From NCBI GenBank assembly GCA_002753135.1, contig PDZV01000014.1:1-64000 (forward strand): a stretch of 64,000 bases of DNA, read 5' to 3'. Below, piece after piece: positions 26,594-36,279 of this stretch; positions within the stretch are counted from its first letter, which is position 1; each line of letters begins with the position of its first letter. This DNA is from Magnetococcales bacterium WMHbinv6. Its GTDB lineage: Bacteria > Pseudomonadota > Magnetococcia > Magnetococcales > Magnetaquicoccaceae. Both the position numbers and the translations under genes were made by a program. Below the pieces are notes generated by a model. That model worked only from the letters and a program-made list of their open reading frames with translations. It made no database searches and was not told the origin of the DNA.

Positions 26594-27741
26594 TGATTCC
26601 TTTGGCGATTCCCGATCTGAGCGGTAACGAGGGGCGTTATCTGCAGGAGTGCATCGCCACAGGCTTTGTCTCCTCCGTGGGTCCTTTTGTCAGCCGTTTT
26701 GAGCAGGCGGTGGCCGAGGCGGCGGGAGTGGACCATGCCGTGGCCACCTGCAGCGGCACCGCCGGGTTGCACGTGGCCCTGACGGCGGTGGGGGTGGAAC
26801 GGGATGATCTGGTGTTGCTCCCCTCCTTGACCTTTATCGCCAGTGCCAACGCCATCGCCTACTGCGGGGCGATGCCCTGGTTGCTGGATGTGGAGGCCTC
26901 CAGTTGGAATCTGGATCCGCTGCTGCTGGAGCGGGTGTTGCGTCAGGAGTGTCAGCAGGTCGAGCAGCGGCTGATCCATCGCGCCAGTGGGCGGCGGGTG
27001 GCGGCGGTGATGCCGGTCCATACCCTGGGTTTGCCTGCCGACATGATGCGTATCACGGCGCTGGCCAAAGCGTGGCAATTGCCGGTAGTTGCCGACGCCG
27101 CCGCTGCCTTGGGCAGTCGCTGTCAGGGGGTGGCGGTCGGGGCCCTGGGGGCGGATCTGACCGTTTTCTCTTTTAACGGCAATAAAACGGTGACCACCGG
27201 CGGGGGTGGGGCGGTGGTCGGCAGGGATCCATCGCTGCTGCAACGGGTGCGCCATTTGTCGACCACTGCCCGTCCGGGCGAGGCCTACGAACATGATCGC
27301 ATCGGCTTCAATTACCGAATGACCAACCTGCAGGCGGCGGTTGGCTGTGCCCAACTGGAGCGGTTAAGTGGCTTTGTCGCCGCCAAACGGCGCATTCGTG
27401 ATCGATATGCCGCCGCTTTCCGGTCGCTGGCAAACCGTTTCCGCCCTTTCCCCGAACCGGCAGGTTATCAAAGCGCCTGCTGGTTTTCTGGCGGTTTGCT
27501 GGCCGCAGGGGATCGGGTCAACAGGGAGGCGATGCAGGCGGGACTGCGTGCTGGCGGTATTGCCGCCCGCTCGTTTTGGCAACCGATTCATCTGCAGGAA
27601 CCCTATCGGCAGGCCCCTTGTACGGAACAAACGGTCAGCGAAGCAATCTGGGGGCGCATTGTGACCCTGCCGTGTTCGACCACCTTGACTGAGCAGGAGC
27701 AGGAGCAGGTGATAGCGGCAGTGTTGCAGCTTTTGGCATGA
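26593..27741 (+). CDS. legC: DegT/DnrJ/EryC1 aminotransferase, LegC-type
   Basis: PLP-dependent nucleotide-sugar aminotransferase of 382 residues. The N-terminus MIPLAIPDLSGNEGRYLQEC and GFVSSVGPFVSRFE match the LegC group (aminotransferase of legionaminic-type acid biosynthesis). SGTAGLHVAL is the phosphate-binding region, and FSFNGNKTVTTGGGG supplies the PLP lysine (about Lys198). It follows the Maf gene with a 1-nt overlap and precedes NeuD- and PtmE-type genes, all consistent with nonulosonate synthesis. The exact substrate (GDP- or UDP-linked 4-keto sugar) is inferred, and related perosamine-type aminotransferases cannot be excluded. Confidence 0.78.
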   Translation: MIPLAIPDLSGNEGRYLQECIATGFVSSVGPFVSRFEQAVAEAAGVDHAVATCSGTAGLHVALTAVGVERDDLVLLPSLTFIASANAIAYCGAMPWLLDVEASSWNLDPLLLERVLRQECQQVEQRLIHRASGRRVAAVMPVHTLGLPADMMRITALAKAWQLPVVADAAAALGSRCQGVAVGALGADLTVFSFNGNKTVTTGGGGAVVGRDPSLLQRVRHLSTTARPGEAYEHDRIGFNYRMTNLQAAVGCAQLERLSGFVAAKRRIRDRYAAAFRSLANRFRPFPEPAGYQSACWFSGGLLAAGDRVNREAMQAGLRAGGIAARSFWQPIHLQEPYRQAPCTEQTVSEAIWGRIVTLPCSTTLTEQEQEQVIAAVLQLLA

Positions 27742-27762
27742 AAAAGGGCAGGGGAGGGGAAA

Positions 27763-28395
27763 ATGGGTTTGATCTTGTTGGGCTGTGGTGGTCACGGTCG
27801 GGTGTTGTTGTCGACGCTGCAGGGGCTGGGCTGGATGGAGCGCCTGCTCGGTGTATTGGATCCTGATCCGCAGCGCATCATGCAGCAGGGTTGTCCGGCA
27901 CCCTTGTTGGGGGATGATGGCTATCTTGCCCGGTTGCCGCCGCCATCGGTCCGCTTGCTCAACGGTATCGGCTCGGTGCGCAGCACCGATAAACGGCGTA
28001 TGGTCTATCAAAAACTGCGCCAACAGGGGTATGCGTTTGCCGCACTGATTCATCCGACGGCCTGGTTGGCGGAATCGGTGTCGCAGGCGCAGGGGGTGCA
28101 GGTGATGGCGGCTGCGGTGGTTCAAAACGGCTGCCAACTGGGGGAAAATGTTTTGCTCAACACCCGGGCGGTGGTTGACCATGAGTGTCTGCTGCAGGCG
28201 CATGTGCATGTGGCGACCGGCGCGGTGTTGTGTGGCAACGTCGAGGTGGGGGAAGGGGCCCATATCGGGGCCGGCGCGACCGTGATTCAGGGCATACGGA
28301 TCGGAGCCGGGGCCTGTATCGGTGCCGGTGCGGTGGTGGTGCGTGATGTGCCACCCGGGGCAACGGTGGTCGGGGTGCCGGCCAGGGAGTGTTGA
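27763..28395 (+). CDS. neuD: NeuD/PglD-type sugar O- or N-acyltransferase
   Basis: Left-handed beta-helix acyltransferase of 210 residues. An N-terminal Rossmann-like domain (MGLILLGCGGHGRVLLSTL) of the PglD/NeuD group is followed by hexapeptide repeats from about residue 95 (VMAAAVVQNGCQLGENVLL, HIGAGATVIQGIRIGAGACI). These enzymes use acetyl-CoA to acetylate sialic acids or amino sugars. In this position it may acetylate the product of the LegC-type aminotransferase, the PglD-like role, or modify the finished nonulosonate. AGGGGAGGGGA provides a strong ribosome-binding site upstream. Confidence 0.78.
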   Translation: MGLILLGCGGHGRVLLSTLQGLGWMERLLGVLDPDPQRIMQQGCPAPLLGDDGYLARLPPPSVRLLNGIGSVRSTDKRRMVYQKLRQQGYAFAALIHPTAWLAESVSQAQGVQVMAAAVVQNGCQLGENVLLNTRAVVDHECLLQAHVHVATGAVLCGNVEVGEGAHIGAGATVIQGIRIGAGACIGAGAVVVRDVPPGATVVGVPAREC

Positions 28396-28397
28396 AG

Positions 28398-29462
28398 ATG
28401 AGTAAACGTCGATCCTGGCGCTCGGTTTTGGTGCGACCGCAGGCCACCATTCTGGAGACCATCCAGGTGATCGATCGGGGTGCCATGCGGGTTGCCCTGG
28501 TGGTGGATGAACATGATCGACTGCTTGGCGTGGTCACCGACGGCAACATTCGCCGTGGGTTGATCAACCAGATCGGTTTGCAGGAGTCGGTCAGCCGGGT
28601 GATGAATCCGCAGCCGATCACCGTGCAGGTGACCGACGCCCGCGAGCAGGTGCTGGCGTTGATGAATGCCCGGGAGATTGAACATCTGCCGGTTTTGGAC
28701 AGTCGGGGGGTGTTGGTTGGTCTGGAGTTGCTGCAGGAGTTGACGCTGCCAACGGCCAAGGAAAACTGGGTGGTGCTGATGGCCGGGGGGTTGGGCAGTC
28801 GATTGGGTTCAATCACCCGGGAGTGTCCCAAACCGCTGTTGCGTGTCGGGCCCAAGCCGATTCTGGAGGTGATACTGGAAAGTTTTCTGCAGTATGGTTT
28901 TCGGCGTTTTTATCTGTCGGTCAACTACAAAAAACAGATGATCCAGGAATATTTCGGTAACGGTTCTGCCTGGGGGGCGGAAATTCGCTATGTGGAAGAG
29001 AGCGAGCGCATGGGCACCGCCGGTTCCCTCTCCCTGTTGCCCGAACAGCCCACACAGCCCTTTTTTGTCATGAACGGTGATTTGTTGACCCGCATTCATT
29101 TTCAACACATTCTCGATTTTCATGCCACCCACCAGGCGCAGGCCACCCTGTGCGTGCGCCGGGTGGAGCAGACCATTCCCTTCGGCGTGGTGGAAATGGA
29201 ACAACACCGCCTGCTGGCCATCGAAGAGAAGCCAACCCATCACTATTTTGTCAACGCCGGTATCTATGTTCTGGATCCGCAGGTGTTGCCCCTGATCCCC
29301 AAAGGGCACTATCTGGATATGCCCGATCTTTTCCGCAAAGTGATCGCCAACGGCCAGACAGCGGTTGCCTTTCCCTTTTTGGACTATTGGCTGGATATTG
29401 GCCAAATGGGCGACTACGACCGGGCGCGCCAGGAGTATGAACAGATTTTTCGCCAGTGCTGA
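28398..29462 (+). CDS. CBS-domain sugar nucleotidyltransferase (PtmE/LegX-type)
   Basis: Protein of 354 residues with two CBS motifs at the N-terminus (about 1-115, including VVTDGNIRRGLI and REIEHLPVLD) fused to a sugar-nucleotidyltransferase domain with VVLMAGGLGSRLG (about residue 123 onward), ECPKPLLRVGPKPILE and FFVMNGDLLT. This fusion matches Campylobacter PtmE, a glucosamine-1-phosphate guanylyltransferase that opens the GDP-linked legionaminic acid route. Substrate assignment here is by analogy. The ATG at 28398 follows the neuD stop by two bases; an in-frame GTG at 28389 is an alternative. Equivalent enzymes also make GDP-heptoses or GDP-mannose. Confidence 0.78.
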   Translation: MSKRRSWRSVLVRPQATILETIQVIDRGAMRVALVVDEHDRLLGVVTDGNIRRGLINQIGLQESVSRVMNPQPITVQVTDAREQVLALMNAREIEHLPVLDSRGVLVGLELLQELTLPTAKENWVVLMAGGLGSRLGSITRECPKPLLRVGPKPILEVILESFLQYGFRRFYLSVNYKKQMIQEYFGNGSAWGAEIRYVEESERMGTAGSLSLLPEQPTQPFFVMNGDLLTRIHFQHILDFHATHQAQATLCVRRVEQTIPFGVVEMEQHRLLAIEEKPTHHYFVNAGIYVLDPQVLPLIPKGHYLDMPDLFRKVIANGQTAVAFPFLDYWLDIGQMGDYDRARQEYEQIFRQC

Positions 29463-29492
29463 GGAACTTTTTGTAGAATTTCAGGAAACAGC

Positions 29493-30821
29493 ATGCAGCT
29501 GACATCCAGTAAAGAGTCGGTGATCTGGGGAGAGCCGAGTTGGCTGGCGGTGGCGGAGACGCTCTGGGCGGCGCTGTTGGGGGGGTGGCTGTTTTGGCAG
29601 CCTGCGGCGCACTGGCTGGTCTGGCTGCCATTCTGGGTGGCCCCTTTGTTGTTGTTGCGTTCACCTCTTTCCACCGAAAAAGGGGCCCGATGGTTTGCCG
29701 CCTATCTGGCGGATAAGACTAAAATTACCCCGCTTGGTACACCGATTCGTTACTGGATGGTTCTGTTGCCGGTGATTCTCCTGATCACCGGTTTTATCAC
29801 CGCCTTGCTCTCCGAACAGTGGTTGCCTTATGCCGTTGCCTGGCAGCTTTTTTTTCGTGCCATCGCCATCGGTATTCTGGCGATGTGGATTGCCATGGCC
29901 ATCGCCGTGGCCGGGGCGATGGAGGGGTCGGTACTCATTGCCCTGGGCGTGGCCTTTTTGTTGGCCTTGGCTGCGGCGCGGGCCGGTATTGTCGAGGTGG
30001 CCTTTGCCTGGGGGTTGGCGGTGACCATGGTTGGTATCGTGGCCGGGGCGGTGGCCTTGATGTGGCTGGGGGCGGTGGCCGGTGAGGGAACCTTGGCCAT
30101 CGCCATTCTGCTGGCCGGGGTGCCGTGGATCATCGGTATCTGGCTGCGGTCGCTGGCGGTGCGGGTGGTGGCCACCCTGGCCCACCCCTGGTTCGGTTTG
30201 CGCTCCCTGCCGGGCAACTGGCGGCGCTTTTTGTGGATTCTCGATCTGCGTCAGCCACCGGAACTGGTGCCGGAGCTGCTGTTGTGGACCAATACGTTTT
30301 CCATCAACGAAATTCGCGACATTCTCGTGGCCCCGGGAGCGTTTAAAAAATTGTTTGGTTTGCTGGCCTTTGCCTGTTTTTTTCTGCCTGCCATTCTCTA
30401 TCGCTGGAGTATCAAATCAACGGTATGGTTGTATTGGCCGCTGTTGTGGCTGGAGAGCGGTCCTTTGGGGTGCGAGGCGGTGCTGCGGGAGGAGTGGCGG
30501 CAGGCGTTGCACAACGGTCGCTGGGAACGGTTGCGGCGCTGGTTGGCCTGGCTGGCCTGTGCGGCGATGATCGCCGTCACCCTGTCGGCAGGGTTGCCCG
30601 GCGCGTGGCAGCAGGCGGCCTGGCAGGGTTGGTCGTTGTGGCAGGGGTGGCAGGGCGGGGTGTTGGCGGTTTTGTTGTTGGGCGAACTGATTGCCCTGGT
30701 CAGCCGACAGGGTGGGCAGCTGCGGCTGTTGCAGGGGTTGGTTTGGCTGCGCAACGGCTGCGCAGCCTTCGTGTTGTTCAATGCGGTCTGGGCGGTGGCG
30801 CTGATCTGGCCCCGTTCATGA
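29493..30821 (+). CDS. Unknown polytopic inner-membrane protein
   Basis: I do not recognise this protein. It has 442 residues, with about 11 or 12 hydrophobic segments visible (for example [39 protein letters not shown] and [18 protein letters not shown]). It is very rich in Trp, Ala, Leu and Gly, and has Arg-rich loops such as [19 protein letters not shown]. Few charged residues lie within the membrane segments. It follows the PtmE-type gene by 30 nt and is the last plus-strand gene of the glycan cluster, which suggests a role linked to the glycan or flagellum (transport or polymerisation), but no transporter or polymerase motif is visible. Its last 6 bp overlap the end of the convergent clpB gene. 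Confidence 0.6.
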   Translation: MQLTSSKESVIWGEPSWLAVAETLWAALLGGWLFWQPAAHWLVWLPFWVAPLLLLRSPLSTEKGARWFAAYLADKTKITPLGTPIRYWMVLLPVILLITGFITALLSEQWLPYAVAWQLFFRAIAIGILAMWIAMAIAVAGAMEGSVLIALGVAFLLALAAARAGIVEVAFAWGLAVTMVGIVAGAVALMWLGAVAGEGTLAIAILLAGVPWIIGIWLRSLAVRVVATLAHPWFGLRSLPGNWRRFLWILDLRQPPELVPELLLWTNTFSINEIRDILVAPGAFKKLFGLLAFACFFLPAILYRWSIKSTVWLYWPLLWLESGPLGCEAVLREEWRQALHNGRWERLRRWLAWLACAAMIAVTLSAGLPGAWQQAAWQGWSLWQGWQGGVLAVLLLGELIALVSRQGGQLRLLQGLVWLRNGCAAFVLFNAVWAVALIWPRS

Positions 30822-33425
30822 GGGATTTTGCCCGCTGCTGCTGGCAGCAAAATGCAACCCGGCGTGATCTGCCGTAACCTCGATCAGGTCGCCATCGCGA
30901 AAATGGCCGGAGAGAATCCCCTCCGCCAACGGATCTTGCACCCATTGTTGGATCACCCGTTTCAGCGGGCGGGCACCATAGACCGGATCATAGCCCAACT
31001 CGGCCAACCAGTGCTGGGCCTCGGCGCTGACCAACAAAGCCATTTTGCGGTCGCTCATCCGTTGTGCCAGGCGTTGCAACTGAATCTGCACGATGGCATC
31101 CATCTGGGCGCGGGCCAGACGGTGGAAGACGATGATGTCATCCAACCGGTTGAGAAATTCAGGGCGGAAAATCTGCCGCAGGGCGTCGCGGGCCGCCTGT
31201 TGCGCAGCCTCTTCCTCTTCCGGGCTTGTCCCGACATCATTGAGGTATTGCGAACCGGCGTTGGAGGTCATGATCACCACCGTGTTGCGAAAATCGACCG
31301 TGCGCCCCTGGCCGTCGGTCAAACGGCCATCGTCCAACAGCTGCAGCAACAGGTTGAAAACCTCCGGGTGGGCCTTTTCGATTTCGTCCAGCAGAATGAC
31401 ACTGTACGGTCGGCGGCGTACCGCTTCGGTCAACTGTCCCCCCTCTTCATAGCCGACATAACCGGGCGGGGCCCCCACCAGGCGGGCGACGGCGTGTCGT
31501 TCCATGTATTCGGACATATCGACCCGCAGCATGGCCTGCTCGTCATCGAAGAGAAAAGCGGCCACTGTCTTGGCCAGTTCCGTTTTACCCACACCGGTTG
31601 GTCCGGTGAAGATGAAAGAACCGATCGGGCGGTTGGCATCCTGCAACCCGGCCCGTGAGCGGCGCACGGCGCGGGAGATGGCACCTACAGCCGTCTGTTG
31701 TCCGACCACCCGTTCGGCCAGACGCTTCTCCATGTGCAACAATTTTTCCCTCTCCCCTTCCAGCATGCGGGCCACCGGAATGCCGGTCCAGTGCGCGATG
31801 ATGGTGGCAATATCCTCTTCGCCCACCTCTTCGCGCAGCAGGCGGCGACCGGAACCGCTGGCCATCTGTTGCGCCTTGGTCAATTGTGCCTCCAGAGCGG
31901 GAATTTCGCCGTAGCGCAATTGACCGGCCTTTTCCAGATGCACCTGGCGCTCTGCCTCTTCCAGTTCAAAACGTTTGCGTTCCAGGGCCTCTTTCACGGT
32001 TTGTGCCTGGGCGATGGCGTTACGTTCCTGCTCCCAGATGGCGGTCAGTTGAATCGATTTTTCTTTCAGATCGGCCAGCTCTTTTTCCAGAGCCTGCAAC
32101 CGTTCCCGGCTGGCGGCATCTTTTTCTTTGCTGAGGGCGACCCGTTCAATCTCTCGTTGCAATATTTTGCGGTCGGTTTCGTCGATCTCGTGCGGTTTGG
32201 AGGTGATTTCCATGCGGATGCGGGCCGCCGCTTCATCCATCAGATCGATGGCCTTGTCGGGCAGAAAACGGTTGGTGATGTAACGGTGCGACAGGGTGAC
32301 CGCCGCGACGATGGCCCCATCGGTGATGCGTACCCCGTGGTGCAGTTCATATTTTTCCTTGATGCCGCGCAGGATGGAGATGGTATCCACCACGCTCGGC
32401 TCACCGACCAGCACCGGCTGGAAGCGCCGCTCCAGGGCGGCATCTTTTTCGACGTGTTTGCGGTATTCATCCAGGGTGGTGGCCCCGACGCAGTGCAGGT
32501 CGCCACGGGCCAGGGCCGGTTTGAGCAGATTGGAGGCATCCATGGCCCCGTCGGCCTTGCCTGCCCCCACCAGGGTGTGCATTTCATCGATGAAGAGAAT
32601 GATGCTGCCGTCGGCCTTTTGCACCTCTTTGAGGACCGCTTTCAGGCGCTCTTCAAACTCGCCGCGATATTTGGCCCCGGCTACCAGGGATCCCATATCC
32701 AGGGCGACCAGACGTTTGTTTTTCAACGATTCCGGTACATCCTGGCGCACGATGCGTTGTGCCAACCCTTCGGCGATGGCCGTTTTACCCACCCCCGGTT
32801 CACCGATCAGCACCGGATTGTTTTTGGTGCGCCGCGAGAGAACATGGATGGTGCGGCGAATCTCTTCATCGCGCCCGATCACCGGATCAATTTTGCCTTG
32901 CCGGGCCAGTTCGGTCAGATCGCGGGCATATTTTTCCAGGGCTTGAAAGGTTCCTTCCGGATCTTGCGAGGTGACCCGTTGCGCCCCGCGTACCTGTTGC
33001 AGGGCCTCCAGGAGGCGGTTTTCCGTGATGTGAAATTCGCGAAACAGGCGGGCCAATTCGCTGTTGTTCTGGCCTTCGGCGGTCATGGCCAACAAAAAGT
33101 GTTCGGTGGAGAGATATTCATCTTTCAAAGCGGTGGCCCGCTGTTCGGCGTTCATGAACAGCACCTGCAGCCGTCGGGAAGAGATCAGTTGATCGACCCC
33201 TTCGACGCGGGGAAAGCGGTCAAGAACTTTTTCGACGGCGGTGAGCAGAGCAGCAGGGGCGATGCCCAATTTTTCCAGAATGGGGCGGGTCAACCCCTCT
33301 TCTTGCGCCAGCAGGGCGGCAAGCAGATGTTCCGGCTCCAGTTGCTGGTGGGTACGGGCCGAGGCCATCTGCGCGGCACTCTGCAGAGCCTGTTGCGATT
33401 TACTGGTCAGACGGTCCTGGCGCAT
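30816..33425 (-). CDS. clpB: ATP-dependent disaggregase ClpB
   Basis: Hsp104/ClpB chaperone of 869 residues that extracts proteins from aggregates with DnaK. The Clp N-terminal repeats (about 1-145) are followed by AAA-1 with Walker A GEPGVGKT (about 210), a middle coiled-coil domain (about 400-540) that distinguishes ClpB from ClpA/ClpC, and AAA-2 with GPTGVGKT (about 609) and [20 protein letters not shown] (in parts). No IGF/IGL ClpP-binding loop is seen, consistent with ClpB. The start ATG at 33425 gives [14 protein letters not shown]. Sigma-32-type promoter elements would be expected upstream but I could not identify them confidently. Confidence 0.95.
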   Translation of the reverse strand: MRQDRLTSKSQQALQSAAQMASARTHQQLEPEHLLAALLAQEEGLTRPILEKLGIAPAALLTAVEKVLDRFPRVEGVDQLISSRRLQVLFMNAEQRATALKDEYLSTEHFLLAMTAEGQNNSELARLFREFHITENRLLEALQQVRGAQRVTSQDPEGTFQALEKYARDLTELARQGKIDPVIGRDEEIRRTIHVLSRRTKNNPVLIGEPGVGKTAIAEGLAQRIVRQDVPESLKNKRLVALDMGSLVAGAKYRGEFEERLKAVLKEVQKADGSIILFIDEMHTLVGAGKADGAMDASNLLKPALARGDLHCVGATTLDEYRKHVEKDAALERRFQPVLVGEPSVVDTISILRGIKEKYELHHGVRITDGAIVAAVTLSHRYITNRFLPDKAIDLMDEAAARIRMEITSKPHEIDETDRKILQREIERVALSKEKDAASRERLQALEKELADLKEKSIQLTAIWEQERNAIAQAQTVKEALERKRFELEEAERQVHLEKAGQLRYGEIPALEAQLTKAQQMASGSGRRLLREEVGEEDIATIIAHWTGIPVARMLEGEREKLLHMEKRLAERVVGQQTAVGAISRAVRRSRAGLQDANRPIGSFIFTGPTGVGKTELAKTVAAFLFDDEQAMLRVDMSEYMERHAVARLVGAPPGYVGYEEGGQLTEAVRRRPYSVILLDEIEKAHPEVFNLLLQLLDDGRLTDGQGRTVDFRNTVVIMTSNAGSQYLNDVGTSPEEEEAAQQAARDALRQIFRPEFLNRLDDIIVFHRLARAQMDAIVQIQLQRLAQRMSDRKMALLVSAEAQHWLAELGYDPVYGARPLKRVIQQWVQDPLAEGILSGHFRDGDLIEVTADHAGLHFAASSSGQNPS

Positions 33426-33683
33426 GGTTTTACTCCCGAGAGATCGAAAAAAAGGGGGGCAGGGTTAATCTGCCTGGTGATGATTAGGTAGGATGGAAAC
33501 GGCGTTTGGCAAGGGGTGTTCAACGATTAATGCGTTTTATCAGGAAGTTTTGCAAGATGATTTACCACGTTGCCGCTTTGGGTACACAGAGTGGCTTGCA
33601 ATAAGGTTGGGTTGCGCCTATGTTAACGGGGCTAACGTGATGGAGGTTTGGCGTCAATTGGTTCCTTTCATGGGGAGAGTGTT
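33426..33683. promoter_or_regulatory. Divergent clpB/acnB intergenic region
   Basis: A 258-bp region between divergent clpB and acnB. A 65-codon frame at 33493-33690 runs through it but overlaps the acnB start and has no recognisable features. A probable acnB promoter is annotated separately, and just downstream of its -10 box lies an imperfect inverted repeat (GTTA, 7 nt, TAAC at 33623-33637). Confidence 0.4.
33596..33624 (+). promoter_or_regulatory. Putative sigma-70 promoter for acnB
   Basis: TTGCAA (33596-33601), a 17-bp spacer, and TATGTT (33619-33624) form a good sigma-70-like pair about 60 bp upstream of the acnB start codon. No experimental support is implied. Confidence 0.45.
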
Positions 33684-36224
33684 ATGTTAGAGGCATATCG
33701 TCAGCACGTTGCCGAACGTGCAAAAGAGGGGGTTCCTCCCTTGCCGTTAACGGCGGCACAAACGGCAGATTTGACCAAACTGTTGCAAAATCCGCCTGCT
33801 GGTGAAGAGGCGTTTTTGGTGGATTTGCTTGCCAATCAGGTACCACCTGGTGTGGATGATGCTTCCAAGGTGAAAGCCGCCTTTTTGGCAGAGGTTGCCA
33901 AAGGGAAAACCGCTTGTTCCTTGATCAGTCGTCAGGAGGCCACCCGTCTGTTGGGTACCATGATCGGTGGCTATAATGTGGGACCGCTGATCGATCTTCT
34001 GGACGATGCGGAACTGGCCGATACGGCGGTGGCCTCGCTGTCCAATACTTTGATGATCTACGATTCGTTCAAAACGGTGGTCACCAAAGCCAAAACAAAT
34101 GACAAGGCCAAACAGGTGCTGCAAAACTGGGCCGATGCCACCTGGTTTACCTCCCGTACGCCAATGCCGGATCAGGTGACGGTGACCGTCTTCAAAGTGC
34201 CGGGTGAGACCAATACCGACGATCTCTCCCCCGCTTCCGAAGCCTGGAGCCGCCCGGATGTGCCGGTGCATGCCAAATCGATGTTGATCAACCGCAAACC
34301 GGGCTCCCTGGAAGAGTTGGCAGAGCTGAAAAAGAAGGGCCATCCCATCGCCTATGTCGGCGATGTGGTCGGTACCGGTTCCTCGCGTAAATCGGCAGCC
34401 AACTCGATGATTTGGCACATTGGTGAAGATATTCCCTACGTTCCGGCCAAACGGACCGGCGGCGTGGTGATCGGCAGCAGCATTGCCCCGATCTTTTTCA
34501 ATACCGCAGAAGATTCCGGCATGTTGCCGATTCAATGCCCGGTGACCGATCTCAACAGCGGCGATGTGATCACCATCGACACCCGCGCCGGTACCATTAG
34601 CCGCGATGGGGCGGTGGTCGCCAATTTCAGCCTGCAACCTTCCACCCTGGCCGATGAGTTCCAGGCCGGAGGACGGGTCAACCTGATTGTCGGTCGCAAA
34701 TTGACCGGCGAAGCGCGGGAAGTGTTGGGCCTGCCGCCGTCGACTCTCTTCCAGCAGGTGGAAAATCCCGCCGATAGCGGCAAGGGCTATTCGCTGGCAC
34801 AGAAGATGGTGGGTCAATCGGTCGGTTTGCCTGGCGTGCGCCCGGGAACCTATTGTGAGCCGAAAATGACCACGGTGGGTTCGCAGGATACCACCGGTCC
34901 GATGACCCGGGATGAGATCAAAGAGCTGGCCTGCCTGGGCTTTTCGGCAGAGATGGTTCTGCAGAGCTTCTGCCATACCGCTGCCTATCCCAAGGCCGTG
35001 GATATCAAGACCCATCAAACTCTGGGTAAATTTTTCGAGGATCGCGGCGGTGTCGCCCTGCGTCCCGGCGATGGGGTGATCCACTCCTGGTTGAACCGCT
35101 TCTGTCTGCCCGATACGGTGGGTACCGGTGGTGACTCGCACACCCGTTTTCCGATTGGCATCTCCTTCCCGGCTGGCTCCGGCTTGGTGGCTTTTGCCGC
35201 TGCCACCGGTGCCATGCCGTTGGTGATGCCGGAGTCGGTGCTGGTCCGCTTTACCGGGCGCATGCAGCCGGGTATCACCCTGCGTGATCTGGTCAACGCC
35301 ATCCCCTATGTGGCGATTCAACGGGGGCTGATGACCGTGGCCAAAGCGGGCAAGAAAAATATTTTTTCCGGGCGGATTCTGGAAATTGAAGGTCTGCCGC
35401 AGCTGAAGGTGGAACAGGCCTTTGAATTGGCCGATGCCTCGGCAGAACGGTCGGCTGCTGCCTGTGCGGTGCAGTTGGATCAGGAACCGGTGATCGAATT
35501 TTTGCGCTCCAATGCGGTGTTGCTGAAAAACATGATCAAACGGGGCTACAAAGATGCCGCCGCTCTGCAACGGCGCATTGATGCGATGGAGGCCTGGTTG
35601 GCCAATCCCACCCTGCTCAAAGCCGACGCCGATGCCGAGTATGCTGCAGTGGTGGAGATCAACCTCGATGAGATCAAAGAGCCGATTCTCGCCTGCCCGA
35701 ACGATCCGGACGATGTCAAACTGCTCTCTGAGGTGGCCGGAACGACCATCAATGAGGTGTTCCTGGGCTCCTGCATGACCAATATCGGCCATTTCCGGGC
35801 CGCGTCGCGGATTTTGGACGGTCAACCGGCGGTGGCCGGTCGTTTGTGGATTGCACCGCCAACCCGCATGGATGAGCGGCAGTTGATGGATGAAGGGGTC
35901 TACAGCATTTTCGGCAAGGCCGGTGCCCGTACCGAAGTGCCGGGATGTTCGTTGTGCATGGGCAACCAGGCGCGGGTGGCCGATAATGCGGTGGTCTTTT
36001 CCACCTCGACCCGCAACTTTGACAACCGTATGGGCAAAGGGGCGCAGGTTTTCCTGGGTTCTGCCGAGTTGGGAGCGGTCGCCTCCCTGCTGGGCCGCCT
36101 GCCGACGGTGGAAGAGTACTTGAAATACATGGCGGAAAAAGTCGATCCCAAAGCGGGCGATACCTACCGCTATCTCAACTTTGACCAGATTCCCAATTAT
36201 GAAAATTCCGGGCTGGTGGCGTAA
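33684..36224 (+). CDS. acnB: Bifunctional aconitate hydratase 2 / 2-methylisocitrate dehydratase
   Basis: AcnB-type aconitase of 846 residues (E. coli AcnB has 865), converting citrate to isocitrate in the TCA cycle with a [4Fe-4S] cluster. The N-terminal HEAT-like domain typical of AcnB ([20 protein letters not shown]) precedes the swivel and catalytic domains; this domain order separates it from AcnA. Cluster ligands are in [13 protein letters not shown] (about Cys696) and [11 protein letters not shown] (about Cys754 and Cys757), and [11 protein letters not shown] is an active-site motif. The ATG at 33684 has GGGGAGAG six bases upstream. AcnB is usual in gammaproteobacteria and some other groups. 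Confidence 0.94.
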   Translation: MLEAYRQHVAERAKEGVPPLPLTAAQTADLTKLLQNPPAGEEAFLVDLLANQVPPGVDDASKVKAAFLAEVAKGKTACSLISRQEATRLLGTMIGGYNVGPLIDLLDDAELADTAVASLSNTLMIYDSFKTVVTKAKTNDKAKQVLQNWADATWFTSRTPMPDQVTVTVFKVPGETNTDDLSPASEAWSRPDVPVHAKSMLINRKPGSLEELAELKKKGHPIAYVGDVVGTGSSRKSAANSMIWHIGEDIPYVPAKRTGGVVIGSSIAPIFFNTAEDSGMLPIQCPVTDLNSGDVITIDTRAGTISRDGAVVANFSLQPSTLADEFQAGGRVNLIVGRKLTGEAREVLGLPPSTLFQQVENPADSGKGYSLAQKMVGQSVGLPGVRPGTYCEPKMTTVGSQDTTGPMTRDEIKELACLGFSAEMVLQSFCHTAAYPKAVDIKTHQTLGKFFEDRGGVALRPGDGVIHSWLNRFCLPDTVGTGGDSHTRFPIGISFPAGSGLVAFAAATGAMPLVMPESVLVRFTGRMQPGITLRDLVNAIPYVAIQRGLMTVAKAGKKNIFSGRILEIEGLPQLKVEQAFELADASAERSAAACAVQLDQEPVIEFLRSNAVLLKNMIKRGYKDAAALQRRIDAMEAWLANPTLLKADADAEYAAVVEINLDEIKEPILACPNDPDDVKLLSEVAGTTINEVFLGSCMTNIGHFRAASRILDGQPAVAGRLWIAPPTRMDERQLMDEGVYSIFGKAGARTEVPGCSLCMGNQARVADNAVVFSTSTRNFDNRMGKGAQVFLGSAELGAVASLLGRLPTVEEYLKYMAEKVDPKAGDTYRYLNFDQIPNYENSGLVA

Positions 36225-36239
36225 GTGTGATGTCAGAGA

Positions 36240-36257
36240 AGGGGGGCGCAAGCCCCC
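36240..36257. terminator. GC-rich hairpin between acnB and nadB
   Basis: Seven G-C pairs (GGGGGGC, loop GCAA, GCCCCCC) 16 nt after the acnB stop, between convergent genes. There is no clear T tract on either side, so it may terminate weakly or protect 3' ends. Confidence 0.5.
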
Positions 36258-36279
36258 CCAATCATTTCTGCCGTCAGGA

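Noticed and set aside
31698-33491. 597-codon plus-strand open frame opposite clpB
   Set aside because: Shadow of clpB with low-complexity translation and no family signature.
33493-33690. 65-codon open frame between clpB and acnB
   Set aside because: It overlaps the acnB start and promoter-like boxes, has no good ribosome-binding site and no recognisable features.
33747-36251. 834-codon antisense open frame covering acnB
   Set aside because: It mirrors the conserved acnB coding region codon by codon, has no recognisable motif, and arises from strong third-position bias; acnB itself is unambiguous.
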